Assembly: GCA_963665155.2 (NCBI GenBank)
Contig: CAXXFI010000001.1
Location: forward strand, 868,001 to 932,000
DNA length: 64,000 nt
Source: UBA1141 sp963665155
GTDB lineage: Bacteria; Chloroflexota; Dehalococcoidia; Lucifugimonadales; UBA3495
Direction of reading: 5' to 3'
A model generated the notes under the pieces. That model made no database searches. It was given only the letters and a program-made list of their open reading frames with translations, and was not told the origin of the DNA. Position 1 is the stretch's first letter. Every line of letters begins with the position of its first letter. This document shows, in pieces, positions 61,752-64,000 of this stretch. The position numbers and the translations under genes were made by a program.

Positions 61752-61827
61752 TTGACCTTCCCCATGTCCTTCGGCCTAACACTACTAAGGTCAATACTAT
61801 CATTTAGCCGCTGGATGTTCAGATCCG

Positions 61828-62163
61828 CTAGGCGTATTCGCCGAGGGGGATGCCGCCGATTACGTGGATGTGCCCGTGGCTCTGGCTTTGCATACCATCG
61901 CGGCCGAAATTGGAGAGAATCCTAAAACCAGTGGGGGCCAGGGACCAGCCTAAATCCACAGCGACCTCTCCTAACCGGCTCATTAACCCGCTTGCCCACA
62001 TCTCGCTCTGGGACACGTGTTTCTTCGGCATTACCAGTAGCATTAAGGGCACCCAGGTCAGCTTGTTCACGAATACGATAATATCCTCGTCCACGTACCT
62101 GACCCGGGAGGGGGATTCGCCAGCGATTATCTGGCAAAATATGCAATTTGGTCGGTTGCTCAT
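61828..62163 (-). CDS. HIT-family protein
   Basis: 111 residues of the histidine-triad family (nucleotide hydrolases/transferases). MSNRPNCIFCQIIAGE with the CIFC zinc pair and SQSHGHIHVIGGIPLG, the H-x-H-x-H triad with the second Cys2His2 partner, are standard. RNA-nucleotide substrates are usual for the family. Confidence 0.92.
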   Translation of the reverse strand: MSNRPNCIFCQIIAGESPSRVRYVDEDIIVFVNKLTWVPLMLLVMPKKHVSQSEMWASGLMSRLGEVAVDLGWSLAPTGFRILSNFGRDGMQSQSHGHIHVIGGIPLGEYA

Positions 62164-62443
62164 CGGTAGCTCAATGGTTATTACTCACTTGTTTGGCATG
62201 CTGCAGTATGGGGTACATTGTGCTGTGAATATAATTGGCGCAAAATCCTCTGTCAATGGCGGAAGAAGGCTGCGAGGCTGATACTTGGCAATCAACTTGC
62301 CGATGCTGTCGCTTCATCAGGGCAGCTTTTGATCGATGAGGGAATCACCGATATTGCTGTGTTCCGGGTGGGCATGTCCAACTATTGATATAGAGGATGC
62401 TCGCTGGAATTGGGGTATGGTATCATAGTCGTCGGAGGGAGCC
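62164..62443. other. Intergenic region, nothing recognised
   Basis: 280 bp between the divergent HIT and MogA-like genes. Confidence 0.4.
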
Positions 62444-62935
62444 ATGTTCGGATTGGGCATTTTGACCGTCAGCACTTCGGGATCGCAAGGCCAGCGTGTA
62501 GACACCAGCGGCCAAGCAATTAGGGGGTTGCTGGAGCAACAGGGCTATAAAGTAGTCCGATACGAAGTGGTTTCCGACGATAAGGATATAATTGCCCAGC
62601 GATTGACCCAATGGGCGGACTCTGCCGATGTAGACCTGATTGTTACCACCGGCGGCACGGGATTGGGTCACCACGACGTCACACCGGAAGCTTGCTTGTC
62701 CATTATCGACAAGGAGGTCCCCGGCTTGGCGGAGGCGATGCGGGCCAACACCTTGCAGTTCACTCCTATGGCCATGCTGAGCCGGTCTGTGGCGGGCATT
62801 CGCGGTCACACTCTGATTATTACCCTGCCGGGCAGCCCGAAAGGTGTCCGGGAGTGCTTGGATGTGGTCAACCCGGTGCTTCCCCACGCTTTGGAGTTGT
62901 TAAAAACAGAATCAGTCAACGAGCATCCTCGCTAA
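62444..62935 (+). CDS. MoaB/MogA-family molybdopterin adenylyltransferase-like protein
   Basis: 163 residues with the MoCF-binding fold. FGLGILTVSTSGSQGQRVDT, then VDLIVTTGGTGLGHHDVTPE and MLSRSVAGIRGHTLIITLPG with SPKGVRECL are family motifs (TTGGTG and GSPK-type). It adenylates molybdopterin before metal insertion (MogA) or has a related role (MoaB). No other moa/moe gene is near. ATG 62444 has GGAGG about 6 nt upstream. Confidence 0.9.
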   Translation: MFGLGILTVSTSGSQGQRVDTSGQAIRGLLEQQGYKVVRYEVVSDDKDIIAQRLTQWADSADVDLIVTTGGTGLGHHDVTPEACLSIIDKEVPGLAEAMRANTLQFTPMAMLSRSVAGIRGHTLIITLPGSPKGVRECLDVVNPVLPHALELLKTESVNEHPR

Positions 62936-63032
62936 CCGTTGGTTCCCAATGCTCCAAGCGCCGGTTTTGCCTCAAAGAGTTTCCCTGAAAATTCCGGTAG
63001 CTTCAAAGCTGCGTAATTTGCGAGATTCCACA

Positions 63033-63428
63033 ATGTGCGAACAACCTTCCGAAGGTAACACTGTCTACTGGCCCAGAATCAAGGAGATGCTGGATGACTT
63101 GATGGCGCGCTGGGAGGTGCGTCGAGGACGCAAGCCTCTCCCCGGCATTCACCGGTACTTTTGGGACTCTCCGGAGCAACTGGCCAATGACGTCTTGTCA
63201 GGGCTTCGGGCCATAGAACCAGGCGTGCCAGCGAGGGAGACGGCTTTCGTCCGTTCTCTGGCACGGAACATCGGTACCTGGGGCAAAATGCCACTTCGTG
63301 GTCCCTTTCTTTCGGACGATGAACTGGACGATTTGGTGTCATGGATTGACGCCGGTATGCCGGAAGGCCCGCCCGACTCGAGCGGCGGACAGACAACGGC
63401 GGGGAGCGCCTCCGGGACGTCCACCTAA
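63033..63428 (+). CDS. Uncharacterised protein with cytochrome-like C-terminal motif
   Basis: 131 residues from ATG 63033 (a longer frame begins at 62949). The first part is helical (YWPRIKEMLDDLMARWEVRR). The end, LSDDELDDLVSWIDAGMPEG, matches the helix-plus-turn that closes many cytochrome-c-like domains (E-x-x-x-L-x-x-W-I-D-x-G-M-P), but no CXXCH haem motif is present, so it is not a c-type cytochrome. A function is not proposed. Confidence 0.55.
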   Translation: MCEQPSEGNTVYWPRIKEMLDDLMARWEVRRGRKPLPGIHRYFWDSPEQLANDVLSGLRAIEPGVPARETAFVRSLARNIGTWGKMPLRGPFLSDDELDDLVSWIDAGMPEGPPDSSGGQTTAGSASGTST

Positions 63429-63490
63429 CCTAAACGAAATTGCTATATCGGGGCCGGAGACCCAGTGAATTCCCGACTGAACGGGCAACC

Positions 63491-63529
63491 AAAGAGGGGC
63501 CAGCATCTAAGTAATGCTGGCCCCTCTTT
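63491..63529. terminator. Bidirectional rho-independent terminator
   Basis: AAAGAGGGGCCAGCAT pairs perfectly with ATGCTGGCCCCTCTTT around CTAAGTA and is followed by T-rich sequence on both strands, serving converging genes. Confidence 0.88.
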
Positions 63530-63745
63530 CTTGTTCATGGGTGCCGGAGAGCCCATTTCCCATACCGCTTGTAGGATGGTATCCCAACAATTATTGCATG
63601 CTATTCGAAGGGTGTCATCCTGGAGGGTACATGGAGAAAATTGCGAAACTCACGGTCTTGACACCCATGAAACGAATCCCGCCACAATCCCGGTGGAATC
63701 CGTTTACGAGGAATCGGAAGAAGACCGTGGCAGCATTGGTGGGGG

Positions 63746-64000
63746 TTATTTCTTCTCTGGCTCTGCGTGGATCTCGAAGCGAACAGATAGAGGCGTATCG
63801 GCGGGTAACTCGGACAGATATCGGACAGCGTTCATCATATTCCCGATTTGCACGTATACTTGTCGGGCGATTCCTCCGCTTTGCCAGTCGTTCTGGCAAT
63901 GAGGACAGTGGTTTGGTGGAATAAACAGATTGCCGCCTCCGTCCCTTAAGGGACAGATTACTTCTCCTCCGCAGCGGCAAATGATCCTGAAACGCTGAAA
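63746..64000 (-). CDS. Zinc-ribbon protein, partial at the window edge
   Basis: The frame is open to the right edge and reads RIICRCGGEVICPLRDGGGN, then PPNHCPHCQNDW, and ends SVRFEIHAEPEKK with TAA at 63746. Cys pairs CRCGG...C and CPHC form a zinc-ribbon. No family recognised. The longer frame on this strand (63615-63980) is in another register and lacks these motifs. Confidence 0.6.
   Translation of the reverse strand, partial: FQRFRIICRCGGEVICPLRDGGGNLFIPPNHCPHCQNDWQSGGIARQVYVQIGNMMNAVRYLSELPADTPLSVRFEIHAEPEKK

Noticed and set aside
63615..63980. Minus-strand frame of 121 residues at the right edge
   Set aside because: A different frame on the same strand has the zinc-ribbon Cys pairs and a sensible end; this one is Arg-rich shadow.
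1..64000. UGA reassigned to an amino acid genome-wide
   Set aside because: cobB, cbiB, tlyA and plsY end naturally in TGA with no conserved extension beyond.
1..64000. CRISPR arrays, rRNA and tRNA genes
   Set aside because: No regularly spaced repeats of CRISPR type and no tRNA or rRNA signatures were seen by eye; a tRNAscan/Infernal run would be decisive.

Overview
The window looks like a chromosome segment of a Chloroflexota bacterium, possibly Dehalococcoidia or SAR202-like. This is an inference from the style of the proteins (MmgE/PrpD, tandem CaiB/BaiF CoA transferases, S45 acylase, M16 fusion, acyl-CoA dehydrogenase and enoyl-CoA hydratases) and cannot be proven without a search. No rRNA, tRNA or CRISPR array was seen.

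Layout. 1-0.6 kb: end of a phage/plasmid primase-like gene. 0.9-4.9 kb: MmgE/PrpD, then a complete preQ0/preQ1 cluster on the minus strand (queF, queD, queC, queE). 5.1-7.3 kb: a broken RidA gene followed by two genes whose reading frames run through UGA exactly at a conserved cysteine (OsmC family and a cobalamin-binding-protein family). 7.5-12 kb: LON-domain protein, HNH protein, gamma-glutamyltransferase and an A-type Fe-S carrier-like protein. 12.2-19.6 kb: an island of decayed phage head genes broken up by three insertion sequences. 19.8-25 kb: enoyl-CoA hydratase, tlyA, a CinA-C family protein and a second copy of the first IS. 25-31.5 kb: penicillin-acylase family, metallo-hydrolase, a DUF3800 gene split by an IS3-type element, and a VOC protein. 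31.7-42.1 kb: a cobalamin riboswitch with terminator, then late cobalamin genes (cobB/cbiA, cobO, cobT, cobS, cbiB, cobD-type decarboxylase) interleaved with toxin-antitoxin remnants and a double CoA transferase. 42.2-46.5 kb: PPOX flavoprotein, a class III cyclase with a third UGA-for-Cys codon, and a large M16 peptidase. 46.9-52.5 kb (minus): comEA, comEC, rph, htrA. 52.6-64 kb: ilvE, plsY, membrane proteins, a DUF4011/DUF3320 protein lacking its helicase motor, acyl-CoA dehydrogenase, enoyl-CoA hydratase, a dead HicBA pair, HIT, MogA and a partial zinc-ribbon protein.

Main discovery candidate: three separate genes (5710-6144, 6308-7243, 42840-43688) carry in-frame UGA where the family has cysteine. 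Each UGA is followed by a hairpin whose loop lies about 17-20 nt downstream and has G in its first two bases, which is the layout of a bacterial SECIS element. Ordinary genes in the window (cobB, cbiB, tlyA) end in UGA, so wholesale code reassignment is unlikely. The simplest reading is three selenoproteins, two of them in families not usually listed as selenoproteins.

Caution: at least six genes are broken by single-base indels, several in homopolymers, so some 'pseudogenes' may be assembly errors. The UGA codons are not indels and are unaffected by that concern.
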